Assembly (NCBI GenBank): GCA_051872335.1
Contig: JBJEDT010000053.1
Location: 1-21,329, forward strand
Direction of reading: 5' to 3'
DNA length: 21,329 bases
From: SUG2458 sp051872335
Lineage (GTDB): Bacteria > Bacillota_I > Bacilli_A > RFN20 > CAG-826
Position numbers and translations under genes: made by a program. Below the pieces are notes generated by a model. That model worked only from the letters and a program-made list of their open reading frames with translations. It searched no databases and was not told where the DNA came from. Positions 16,033 through 21,329 of this stretch are shown here, one piece after another. Position 1 is the stretch's first letter; each line of letters begins with the position of its first letter.

Positions 16033-16063
16033 AAGGGGCTGTGATAATCACAGTCCTTTTTAT
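16033..16063 (+). terminator. Rho-independent terminator closing the malate/surface operon
   Basis: AAGGGGCTGTGA (16033-16044) pairs with TCACAGTCCTTT (16048-16059) over 12 positions, two of them G-T, with loop TAA and a run of five T inside the following TTTTTATAT. It starts seven bases after the stop of the small membrane protein, which marks the end of the transcription unit that contains the surface proteins. Confidence 0.85.
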
Positions 16064-16190
16064 ATCCTTTAATCATGTTGGATTAGTTAAATATATTTAT
16101 TATTTATTGAATTCAAATAAAAATAGGGGTGTTTTCGTAATGTAGGTATAAACATTCCTATTAAAATATTTATAAAATTAATATAGATTT

Positions 16191-16548
16191 TTAAAGAATT
16201 GAAACTAATAAAATAGCTATAGCAATAATAATAAAGGTAAGGAGCAATGGTAAACTTGCTTTTAAGTTATTTAATACTCTATTTGATTTTACACTATAGC
16301 CATCTTCAACTTTAAGTTCAGGTGCAGCAAATTTATTTGAACTAATGATCATTACTCTTGTTTCACCTAAATCAACGACATCAACTGAATCTTTGACGAT
16401 TTCACTTTGACCATTCCATGAAGTTATTGAACCACTTGGTAATTGTGGAATAATCTTATCTTTGTAAAGATAACAATCTCATTTTCATTGCACAAAACTT
16501 ATAAAACTGGCACTTCAATCTTTTCAACTTCATTCACAAATAAAAAAT
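16191..16548 (-). pseudogene. Decayed 3' part of a membrane-anchored protein gene
   Basis: Reading leftward, a coding-like frame gives VNEVEKIEVPVL, then a TAA at 16501-16499. It continues in frame as VLCNENEIVIF, then needs a one-base shift near 16455-16465 to run on as KDKIIPQLPSGSITSW and onward to a TAA at 16193-16191. The intact tail contains ETRVMIISSNKF and ends in the hydrophobic segment LPLLLTFIIIAIAILLVSIL, a C-terminal membrane anchor. The 5' part is missing and is replaced by the palindrome region. A nonsense codon plus a frameshift make this a pseudogene. The family is not recognised; an extracellular beta-type domain with a membrane tail is suggested. Confidence 0.6.
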
Positions 16549-16556
16549 TTAAAAAA

Positions 16557-16597
16557 TCAACCAACAGTTGGTTGAGCGTTATTCAACTAATAGTTGA
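16557..16597. promoter_or_regulatory. Tandem palindromes, candidate operator pair
   Basis: TCAACCAACAGTTGGTTGA (16557-16575; 9-base arms, one central base) is followed by TCAACTAATAGTTGA (16583-16597; 7-base arms, one central base). Their centres are 24 bases apart and both have TCAAC/GTTGA ends. A TATAAT lies at 16599-16604, so a bound regulator would block RNA polymerase. Paired palindromes of this size are typical of TetR- or MarR-family repressors. No such gene is in the window, so the regulator acts from elsewhere or was lost. The nearest downstream gene is the Nudix gene, about 100 bases on. Confidence 0.5.
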
Positions 16598-16703
16598 TTA
16601 TAATAAAATTCATTTATTTACATGCATTTATGTATATATTTTCTTAAATATAAGGAAAATTATGTGATAAACTTATAAAAGTAGTAATGTTACAGGTGGA
16701 TTT

Positions 16704-17192
16704 ATGAAAGAATTATGGGATGCTTATGACAAAGATTTAAATAAAGTAAATGGTATTACTTTAGTTAGAGGTGAACCAATTAAAGATGGTTTATATCATT
16801 TAATATGTGAAATTGTTGATAAACATATCGATGGAACATACTTATTAATGCAAAGAGATATGTGTAAAACACATCCTTTGAAATGGGAACTATCTGCTGG
16901 AGGATCAGCTTTAATAGGTGAGTCTTCTTTAGATGGTGCACTACGTGAATTAAAAGAAGAAACAGGAATTGTTGGTAATAATTTGAAAAAGATGAAAACT
17001 ATTGTTTTAGATCATTATCAATGCATTTCTGTTATTTACTTATGTATAACAGATTGTGATAAAACTTCTATAACATTACAAGAAGGAGAAACTATATCTT
17101 ATAAATGGGTTGATAGAAATGTGATACTAAATAACCAAGAAGATATTATTCCTGAAAGAGTATTGGATTTATTTAAGAAAAATATTATTTAA
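16704..17192 (+). CDS. Nudix hydrolase
   Basis: A 162-residue cytosolic protein with a perfect Nudix box: Gly67, five residues, Glu73, seven residues, then RELKEETGI (81-89), which fits G-x5-E-x7-R-E-U-x-E-E-x-G-U and binds the divalent metal. It is preceded by YLLMQRDMCKTHPLKWELSAGG, as in Nudix proteins of the YfcD/isopentenyl-isomerase-like branch. The family cleaves nucleoside diphosphates linked to another group; the substrate is not predictable. An AGGTGG ribosome binding site is 8 bases before the ATG. It may be controlled by the palindromes upstream. The gene ends just before a long hairpin. Confidence 0.9.
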   Translation: MKELWDAYDKDLNKVNGITLVRGEPIKDGLYHLICEIVDKHIDGTYLLMQRDMCKTHPLKWELSAGGSALIGESSLDGALRELKEETGIVGNNLKKMKTIVLDHYQCISVIYLCITDCDKTSITLQEGETISYKWVDRNVILNNQEDIIPERVLDLFKKNII

Positions 17193-17204
17193 AATTTGTA
17201 TGAA

Positions 17205-17254
17205 ATATGCAAATTGGTACATCAACAATAATTAAATGTACCAAATTAGCATAT
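17205..17254. terminator. Long intergenic inverted repeat behind the Nudix gene
   Basis: ATATGCAAATTGGTACAT (17205-17222) pairs with ATGTACCAAATTAGCATAT (17236-17254) with one mismatch and one bulged base around a 13-base loop. It starts 12 bases after the Nudix stop. There is no clean T-run, though GTATTGTTTTAATTTAT follows, so it may be a weak terminator or an RNA-stabilising hairpin between the Nudix and ASCH genes. Confidence 0.4.
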
Positions 17255-17292
17255 GTATTGTTTTAATTTATGTTTATATGGAGGAAAAATAT

Positions 17293-17631
17293 GTGCGTAC
17301 ATTTGAAATGAAATTATGGAATGACTCATTTATTAGCATTAAAAAAAGATTTAAAACCATAGAAATGCGTTTAAATGATGAAAAAAGAAAGTTAATAAAT
17401 ATTGGTGATGTAATTGAATTTATTAATACATCAACAAATGAAGTTTTAAAAGCAAAAGTTATTAATATATATAAATATAAAGATTTTTATGAATTATATG
17501 CTAACCATAATAAAATATCTATTGGTTATGAAGAGCATGAAATAGCAGACCCAAAAGATATGCTTCAATATTATAAACAAGAAGATATTAATAAATATGG
17601 TGTTTTAGGAATAGAAATAGGAATAATCTAA
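17293..17631 (+). CDS. ASCH-domain protein
   Basis: A 112-residue protein filling a single ASCH domain, a PUA-like fold thought to bind RNA; several small members are nucleases or nucleoside-related hydrolases. Visible marks are FISIKKRFKTIEMRL (13-27) with the conserved K-x2-E-x-R and INIGDVIEFIN (35-45) with the GD turn. The start is the GTG at 17293: GGAGG at 17280-17284 sits 8 bases before it. An upstream in-frame ATG at 17236 lies inside the hairpin arm and has no binding site, and the ATG at 17291 is out of frame. The stop codon ends one base from the stop of the convergent dehydrogenase gene, so no terminator separates them. Exact function unknown. Confidence 0.8.
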   Translation: MRTFEMKLWNDSFISIKKRFKTIEMRLNDEKRKLINIGDVIEFINTSTNEVLKAKVINIYKYKDFYELYANHNKISIGYEEHEIADPKDMLQYYKQEDINKYGVLGIEIGII

Positions 17632-17632
17632 T

Positions 17633-18640
17633 TTATTTTATTAAACTATTTTTACAGTCTCCTGTTGATAAAAATTCATCGATATTTTGTAAAGATACTT
17701 CTATCATATCTATTAATGCTTTATCAGTTGAAGAACCAATATGAGGTGTGAGAAGAACTCGTGGATATAAACTAATTAGTTCTTTATGTATTGGTGATTC
17801 TATTTTAGAAACATCATCAAAGTTTTTAAAGAATAATTTATTTTCTTCTTCAATAACATCAAGAGCCATGCCTTTTAAATGGTTCTTTTTTATTGCTTCG
17901 ATTGCAGCTTTTGTGTCTAAAAGTTCACCACGAGCAACATTAATTAATATAGAATTATTTTGCATTTTAGATATAAATTCTTTATTGATAAAATGATAGT
18001 TACTTTCTTTTATATAAGATATATGAACAATAATTATATCTGCTTTAGAAATAAAGATATCTAAGGGATAAAAGTCAACTATCTTTTTAGCAGTGTCAGT
18101 TTCTTCAATATCATATCCGATAACTGTTGCTCCTAAACTTTTAAATAATTTAGCAGTCGTGCAACCTATTTTTCCACATCCTAAAATACCTACTGTACAA
18201 TCTCTTATCTCTTTTGAAAACATCTGGTTAGTAACTTCAAATTTACCTTTACTTGTTAATGAAGTAGAATAAGCAGTATTTCTTAATAACATCATAGTTA
18301 AAGTTAAGGCAAGTTCAGAAATAGCATTTGGTGAATAATTTGGTACGCAAGCACATTTTATATTGAAATCCTTACATGCTTTTAAATCAATATGACTATA
18401 TCCAGCTGTTCTAGTTAAATAATATTTTAATCCATGGTTAGCAAGATCTTTCATAGCGTCATAATTAACAACACAGTTTCCACGAATGATAACTATTTCA
18501 TAACCTAATGCATCTTTATAATTTTCTGTATTCAAATATTGAGGCTTAAGTACTAATTCATAATTATATTTTTTTCCTAATTCTTTAAAATAAGGAATCT
18601 CATAATCTCTAACACCAAAACATATAATTTTTCTTTGCAT
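17633..18640 (-). CDS. D-2-hydroxyacid dehydrogenase (D-lactate dehydrogenase-like)
   Basis: A 335-residue cytosolic NAD-dependent enzyme. Numbering from the ATG at 18640, the hallmarks are RTAGYSHIDL (77-86), the Rossmann loop VGILGCGKIG (150-159) followed by a strand ending in the acidic residue that selects NAD (VIGYD), NVARGELLDT (234-243) with catalytic Arg237, ALDVIEEE (259-266) with Glu264 and LTPHIGSS (297-304) with His300. These match the Arg-Glu-His triad of lactobacillus D-lactate dehydrogenase almost position for position. It most likely reduces pyruvate to D-lactate, or a related 2-oxo acid. An in-frame TTG 30 bases upstream is rejected because GAGGTG lies 6 bases before the ATG. 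It could recycle NADH made by the malate-decarboxylating enzymes of the window, but it is a separate transcription unit. Confidence 0.9.
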   Translation of the reverse strand: MQRKIICFGVRDYEIPYFKELGKKYNYELVLKPQYLNTENYKDALGYEIVIIRGNCVVNYDAMKDLANHGLKYYLTRTAGYSHIDLKACKDFNIKCACVPNYSPNAISELALTLTMMLLRNTAYSTSLTSKGKFEVTNQMFSKEIRDCTVGILGCGKIGCTTAKLFKSLGATVIGYDIEETDTAKKIVDFYPLDIFISKADIIIVHISYIKESNYHFINKEFISKMQNNSILINVARGELLDTKAAIEAIKKNHLKGMALDVIEEENKLFFKNFDDVSKIESPIHKELISLYPRVLLTPHIGSSTDKALIDMIEVSLQNIDEFLSTGDCKNSLIK

Positions 18641-18672
18641 ACCTAACACCTCAATTCTATATTTATACAATG

Positions 18673-18681
18673 ATTATAGCA
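18673..18681 (-). promoter_or_regulatory. Extended -10 promoter of the D-hydroxyacid dehydrogenase gene
   Basis: On the minus strand TGCTATAAT (18681 to 18673) is a perfect extended -10, about 33 bases ahead of the ATG at 18640. No clear -35 hexamer is seen at 16-18 bases, which is acceptable for extended -10 promoters. Confidence 0.55.
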
Positions 18682-18783
18682 TTATTTATGTTTTAAATAT
18701 GTTTGAACGTAAATTTTATTAGTATGATTATATATTGCCATTATAATATATGAAATAAGTTTTCAAAAACTTAAATCTTTATG

Positions 18784-18818
18784 TTGACAAAATATATAAG
18801 TTTTGTTAAACTTAAGTT
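18784..18818 (+). promoter_or_regulatory. Promoter of the methylase-like unit with overlapping palindrome
   Basis: A perfect TTGACA at 18784-18789 and TAAACT at 18807-18812 are 17 bases apart. The palindrome AACTTAAGTT (18809-18818) overlaps the -10 and the start point, so it may be a repressor site. A related AAAACTTAA lies upstream at 18766-18774. Confidence 0.55.
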
Positions 18819-18843
18819 GTAAAAATTAATGGAGGTACTTGAT

Positions 18844-20529
18844 ATGGCAAAATCAAATGAATTATTATTCAAAATTAAATTAATAACAGAAAGAGAAATG
18901 ATAGGTGATCGATTATCTTATTTAATTATTAGTAATGCATATTTATTTGTTTGTAATAAAAATCTTATTTATTTTAAGAATGACAAATTAATGGAAGTTG
19001 CTAGAAAGATGAACGAAAATGTCTCAAATGATACAATAGATAAAATAAATTTCTTTTTTAGTGAATTGACAATAGAAGAAATTAGGAACATAATTTATGA
19101 GATTCTTTCTGGTAAAAATAATAGTCCTAAATCATTTATAGAAAATTCTAGTAACAATATTAGTGAATTGGTGAATGATTTATTAGAAATAGATGATTCG
19201 GGTCATATTATAATGGATTTTGGTTCTGGCACAGGAAATTTCTTGGCAAATGTATATAGAAAAGCACATGAAAAAAAATTAATTTTAAAAGATTTATGTG
19301 GTATTGAACTTAATGTAGAACAAGCAAATATTTCTAAAATGGCATTGTTTATTTTAAGCGACGGATCAGTTAAACCGGAAATTATCATCGGAAATGCTTT
19401 AGAAAAAGTTAATCATCCATATACAAGGGCTTATGTTTTCCCCCCATTTGGAATGAAAAAATTATTAAAAGAAGAAATAAGAAAAAGTTTTTTGTTTGAT
19501 GATGTTTATTTGAGTAATAAAAATACACCAGAATGGTTGTTTATAGACAATATGCTTAGCGGATTATCTGGAAAAAGAGCAGTTGCACTAGTTACTGGTA
19601 AGGCTTTGTTTAATAGTTTTGATATAGAATATAGAAATAAATTAATTAATTCTGGATTGATTGAAGGAATCATAGAATTACCTGCAGGATCTTTATCTTT
19701 CACTGCTATAAAGGTGTATATGATTGTTTTTAGCAAAGGAAACACGAGAGTAAAATTTGTTGATGCATCTGAAATATTAGAAATAGAAAATAAGAAACAC
19801 GTAAATCTAGCATTGCCAATAAATAAAATTGAAGACATCTACTATTCAAATAGAGTCAAAACTAAAGAAAGCAAAGATTTAATTAACATTCCAAATTTAT
19901 GCCCATCAAAAATTTTATTGAATGTTAGAAAACTTGAAAATGGGGTCGAATTAGGCAATCTTGCAAATATTTTCACTGGAAACCAATATACTCAAGGTAT
20001 TTTTGAAAGTAAAGGACTTTTAAGTGACACTAATACTGGATATAAAATATTATCTTCGAGTGATATCGAAAGTGGTATGATTCATTGGGAAAGTCTTCGT
20101 TCAATTGATATTAAAGATGACAGATTAGATAAATATGCTATACATTTTGGTGATGTTATTATAACTAGCAAATCATCTAAAGTTAAAATTGTTGTTGCTG
20201 ATATTGAACCAAAAGAAAAAGTTATAGTAATTGGGGGTATGCTTATTGTTAGACCTAATCAAGAAAAACTAAATCCTACTTATTTGAAGATGTTTTTAGA
20301 TTCTGAGTTTGGTCAATATGCACTTAAGAGCATCCAAAAAGGTAGTATAATTGTAACAATTACTGCAAGTTGTTTATCAACGGTGGAAATACCATTAATA
20401 AGTTTAGAAAAACAAAATGAGAAGGCTGAAAGATATAATACAAAATTATCAACATTAGCTGCATACAAACAAGAAATTGAACGAATTGAGAATTCTCTTA
20501 AAAATTTATTTGTTGAAGAGGAGGATTAA
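18844..20529 (+). CDS. HsdM-HsdS-like fusion with substituted catalytic motif (FPPF)
   Basis: A 561-residue protein joining an N-6 adenine methylase-like region to a type I specificity-like region. Numbering from the ATG at 18844: a helical N-terminus (1-115), the SAM-binding motif I DFGSGTGNFLA (125-135), then YVFPPFG (197-203) where HsdM proteins have NPPFG. A phenylalanine replaces the catalytic N/D/S, so base methylation is doubtful. IIELPAGSLSFTAIKVYMIVF (276-296) is the usual HsdM block after motif IV. From about 364 a single target-recognition-like domain follows (LGNLANIFTGNQYT, YKILSSSDIESGMIHWESL, FGDVIITSKSS) and ends in a charged coiled coil, as in half an HsdS. The start is the ATG 7 bases after GGAGGT at 18831-18836, not the ATG at 18829 inside that site. 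No HsdR or nuclease gene is seen; the partner is the gene four bases downstream. Confidence 0.8.
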   Translation: MAKSNELLFKIKLITEREMIGDRLSYLIISNAYLFVCNKNLIYFKNDKLMEVARKMNENVSNDTIDKINFFFSELTIEEIRNIIYEILSGKNNSPKSFIENSSNNISELVNDLLEIDDSGHIIMDFGSGTGNFLANVYRKAHEKKLILKDLCGIELNVEQANISKMALFILSDGSVKPEIIIGNALEKVNHPYTRAYVFPPFGMKKLLKEEIRKSFLFDDVYLSNKNTPEWLFIDNMLSGLSGKRAVALVTGKALFNSFDIEYRNKLINSGLIEGIIELPAGSLSFTAIKVYMIVFSKGNTRVKFVDASEILEIENKKHVNLALPINKIEDIYYSNRVKTKESKDLINIPNLCPSKILLNVRKLENGVELGNLANIFTGNQYTQGIFESKGLLSDTNTGYKILSSSDIESGMIHWESLRSIDIKDDRLDKYAIHFGDVIITSKSSKVKIVVADIEPKEKVIVIGGMLIVRPNQEKLNPTYLKMFLDSEFGQYALKSIQKGSIIVTITASCLSTVEIPLISLEKQNEKAERYNTKLSTLAAYKQEIERIENSLKNLFVEEED

Positions 20530-20533
20530 TAAG

Positions 20534-21067
20534 GTGGTTAATACTTATTCACAAAGTCAAATATCTGATTTAAAAAGTAAAATAATTCGAAAAATAAATG
20601 CTGAGATTACATTAGCATTAAAAAATGATACTCTTGATGAATTATTAGAAAAATATGGAGTTGAAATTGAAGAAACACAGTATTTTTCGGGTGTTACTAG
20701 ACGAAGTAAAATATTGGTTTTGGGTCAATTGTCAGGAAAAGTAAAAGATTATCAAGTTGCAGCAAAGAAGCTTGGTGTTAAAGAGGATAGTTTAGAATTT
20801 ATTGATTACGTAGGTGCAAAACATTTAAGTGCAGAAAGATTGCGATATTCAAATGAGTACTCCGATATTATATGTGGTCCAGTTCCTCATAAAATTGAAG
20901 GTATGGGTGATACTTCCAGCTTGATAGCAGAGATAGAAAAGAATCCTTCTGAATACCCGAAACTTATTAAAGCAGTAGCAAATGAAAGTCTAAAATTCTC
21001 GATTAGTGGTTTTAAAGAATATATATTAAGAACAAGATTTTTTGAGGAAATAGTTGAAGGATTTTAG
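20534..21067 (+). CDS. Unknown protein coupled to the methylase-like gene
   Basis: A 177-residue soluble protein that I do not recognise. Residues 5-45 are helical and charged. The globular part begins RRSKILVLGQLSG (56-68), a strand-turn as in Rossmann-like folds, then AAKKLGVKEDSLEFIDYVGA (76-95) and YSDIICGPVPHK (109-120). The striking motif GPVPHKIEGMGDTSSLIAEI (115-134) carries potential ligand-binding His, Asp and Ser residues. The start is the GTG at 20534, 9 bases after GAGGAGG at 20518-20524; an upstream TTG would overlap the methylase-like gene by 53 bases and has no binding site. The four-base gap and shared promoter imply that the two proteins act together, perhaps as an effector or sensor guided by the DNA-binding fusion protein. 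That role is inference. Confidence 0.75.
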   Translation: MVNTYSQSQISDLKSKIIRKINAEITLALKNDTLDELLEKYGVEIEETQYFSGVTRRSKILVLGQLSGKVKDYQVAAKKLGVKEDSLEFIDYVGAKHLSAERLRYSNEYSDIICGPVPHKIEGMGDTSSLIAEIEKNPSEYPKLIKAVANESLKFSISGFKEYILRTRFFEEIVEGF

Positions 21068-21126
21068 AAATAAAAGAAAATTGGTGAGAAATATTTGCCC
21101 AATGCTAGTAAATTTGAGAAAAAAAG

Positions 21127-21135
21127 TGCTATAAT
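21127..21135 (+). promoter_or_regulatory. Extended -10 promoter of the XRE-type gene
   Basis: TGCTATAAT is a perfect extended -10 about 39 bases before the GTG at 21174. The TTGAGA at 21114-21119 is too close to be its -35. GGAGG at 21160-21164 is the ribosome binding site. The interrupted gene therefore kept its expression signals. Confidence 0.6.
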
Positions 21136-21173
21136 ATGTTATACATTGCAATCCATTTTGGAGGATAAACTCT

Positions 21174-21278
21174 GTGAAAATTAATTATGCGAAAATGATT
21201 CTAGCACTAAGAGTAAAATTAAATATTTCTCAACAACAACTTGGTGATATGCTTGGGGTTTCTTTTAGCACTGTTTGA
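21174..21278 (+). pseudogene. XRE-family regulator gene cut off within its helix-turn-helix
   Basis: GTG at 21174, 9 bases after GGAGG, opens a frame of 34 residues: MKINYAKMILALRVKLNISQ followed by QQLGDMLGVSFSTV, then TGA. This is the first half of a Cro/CI-type (XRE) helix-turn-helix: helices 1 and 2 and the start of the recognition helix are present. Intact relatives go on with N-RWENG-like sequence after STV. Homology stops abruptly at 21275, where sequence of a different character (GGCTACCCCC) begins. The loss is thus recent, since promoter, binding site and coding start are all sound. It probably regulated the methylase-like unit just upstream, or began another gene set beyond the window. 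Confidence 0.65.
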
Positions 21279-21329
21279 GGCTACCCCCATTTATTGGAGT
21301 GTGTGTTCAATTAAGTAACACCATTATAA
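21276..21329. mobile_element. Probable end of an inserted mobile element (unidentified)
   Basis: The sequence after the break in the XRE gene starts near GAGGCTACCCCC and runs to the window edge without a gene. It contains TGTGTTCAATTAAGTAACACC, in which GTGTT and AACAC face each other, as near the termini of several transposon families. The position, inside a conserved coding motif, suggests insertion. The transposase, the other end and any target duplication lie outside the window, so neither family nor exact border can be given. A rearrangement or assembly junction is the alternative. Confidence 0.35.

Larger units (their letters stand above)
16064..16703. other. Region with decayed gene and palindromes, no intact gene
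   Basis: These 640 bases contain no intact gene. They hold a degraded membrane-protein gene on the minus strand (16191-16548) and two tandem palindromes (16557-16597) with a TATAAT just behind them, each listed separately. A plus-strand open frame at 16443-16667 lacks a ribosome binding site and overlaps the remnant, so I do not count it. The stretch 16064-16190 shows nothing I can interpret. Confidence 0.6.

Noticed and set aside
16443..16667. Plus-strand open frame of 74 codons.
   Set aside because: It has no ribosome binding site, has poor protein-like composition, overlaps the minus-strand pseudogene and runs through the palindromes.
18829..18843. ATG at 18829 as start of the methylase-like protein.
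   Set aside because: It lies within the GGAGGT ribosome binding region itself; the ATG at 18844 is 7 bases behind that site.
20477..20533. Longer version of the unknown 177-residue protein starting at a TTG inside the methylase-like gene.
   Set aside because: No ribosome binding site precedes it, and the GTG at 20534 is placed 9 bases after a strong GAGGAGG.

Overview
The window is AT-rich DNA of a low-GC Gram-positive-type bacterium, probably an anaerobic or fermentative member of the Bacillota (Bacilli, Erysipelotrichia or an uncultured Mollicutes-related order). The evidence is lipoprotein signal peptides with classical lipoboxes, strong GGAGG ribosome binding sites, a near-consensus CcpA (cre) operator, and InlB-repeat, BIG2-like and GLUG-type surface domains. 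Tryptophan is written TGG and every intact gene ends in TAA or TAG, so I read it with the standard bacterial code.

Left part (1-3700): a decayed frame, a DAPG/phloretin-hydrolase-family gene, a gene remnant interrupted only by TGA codons, a strong hairpin, a Fic-domain protein with its own promoter, and a LysR-type regulator read leftward.

Centre (3700-16063): the most coherent unit. A divergent control region with a LysR-type T-N11-A box and a cre site over a -35 element precedes an L-malic enzyme. Then follow a lipoprotein with a threefold internal repeat, a lipoprotein SGNH esterase, a membrane alpha/beta hydrolase with about nine membrane segments, two paralogous GLUG-type lipoproteins, a D-malate/tartrate-type decarboxylating dehydrogenase and a small two-helix membrane protein. 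A rho-independent terminator closes the unit. From 8450 on the genes are 10-21 bases apart. The two soluble enzymes would turn L-malate and D-malate (or a relative such as tartrate) into pyruvate, CO2 and reduced nicotinamide cofactor. The other members are exported or membrane proteins, two of them esterase-like. My inference is a surface system that captures and hydrolyses an ester or decorated polymer whose acid part is burned inside the cell; this is not proven by sequence.

Right part (16064-21329): a degraded membrane-protein gene on the minus strand, a pair of near-identical palindromes that look like operators, a Nudix hydrolase, an ASCH-domain protein, a D-lactate-dehydrogenase-like gene (minus strand), and a two-gene unit made of an HsdM-HsdS-like fusion with a substituted catalytic motif (FPPF instead of NPPF) plus an unrecognised 177-residue protein. 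The window ends in an XRE-type regulator gene that breaks off in its helix-turn-helix, probably at the end of a mobile element. The last three items are the best candidate for an undescribed defence- or regulation-related module.
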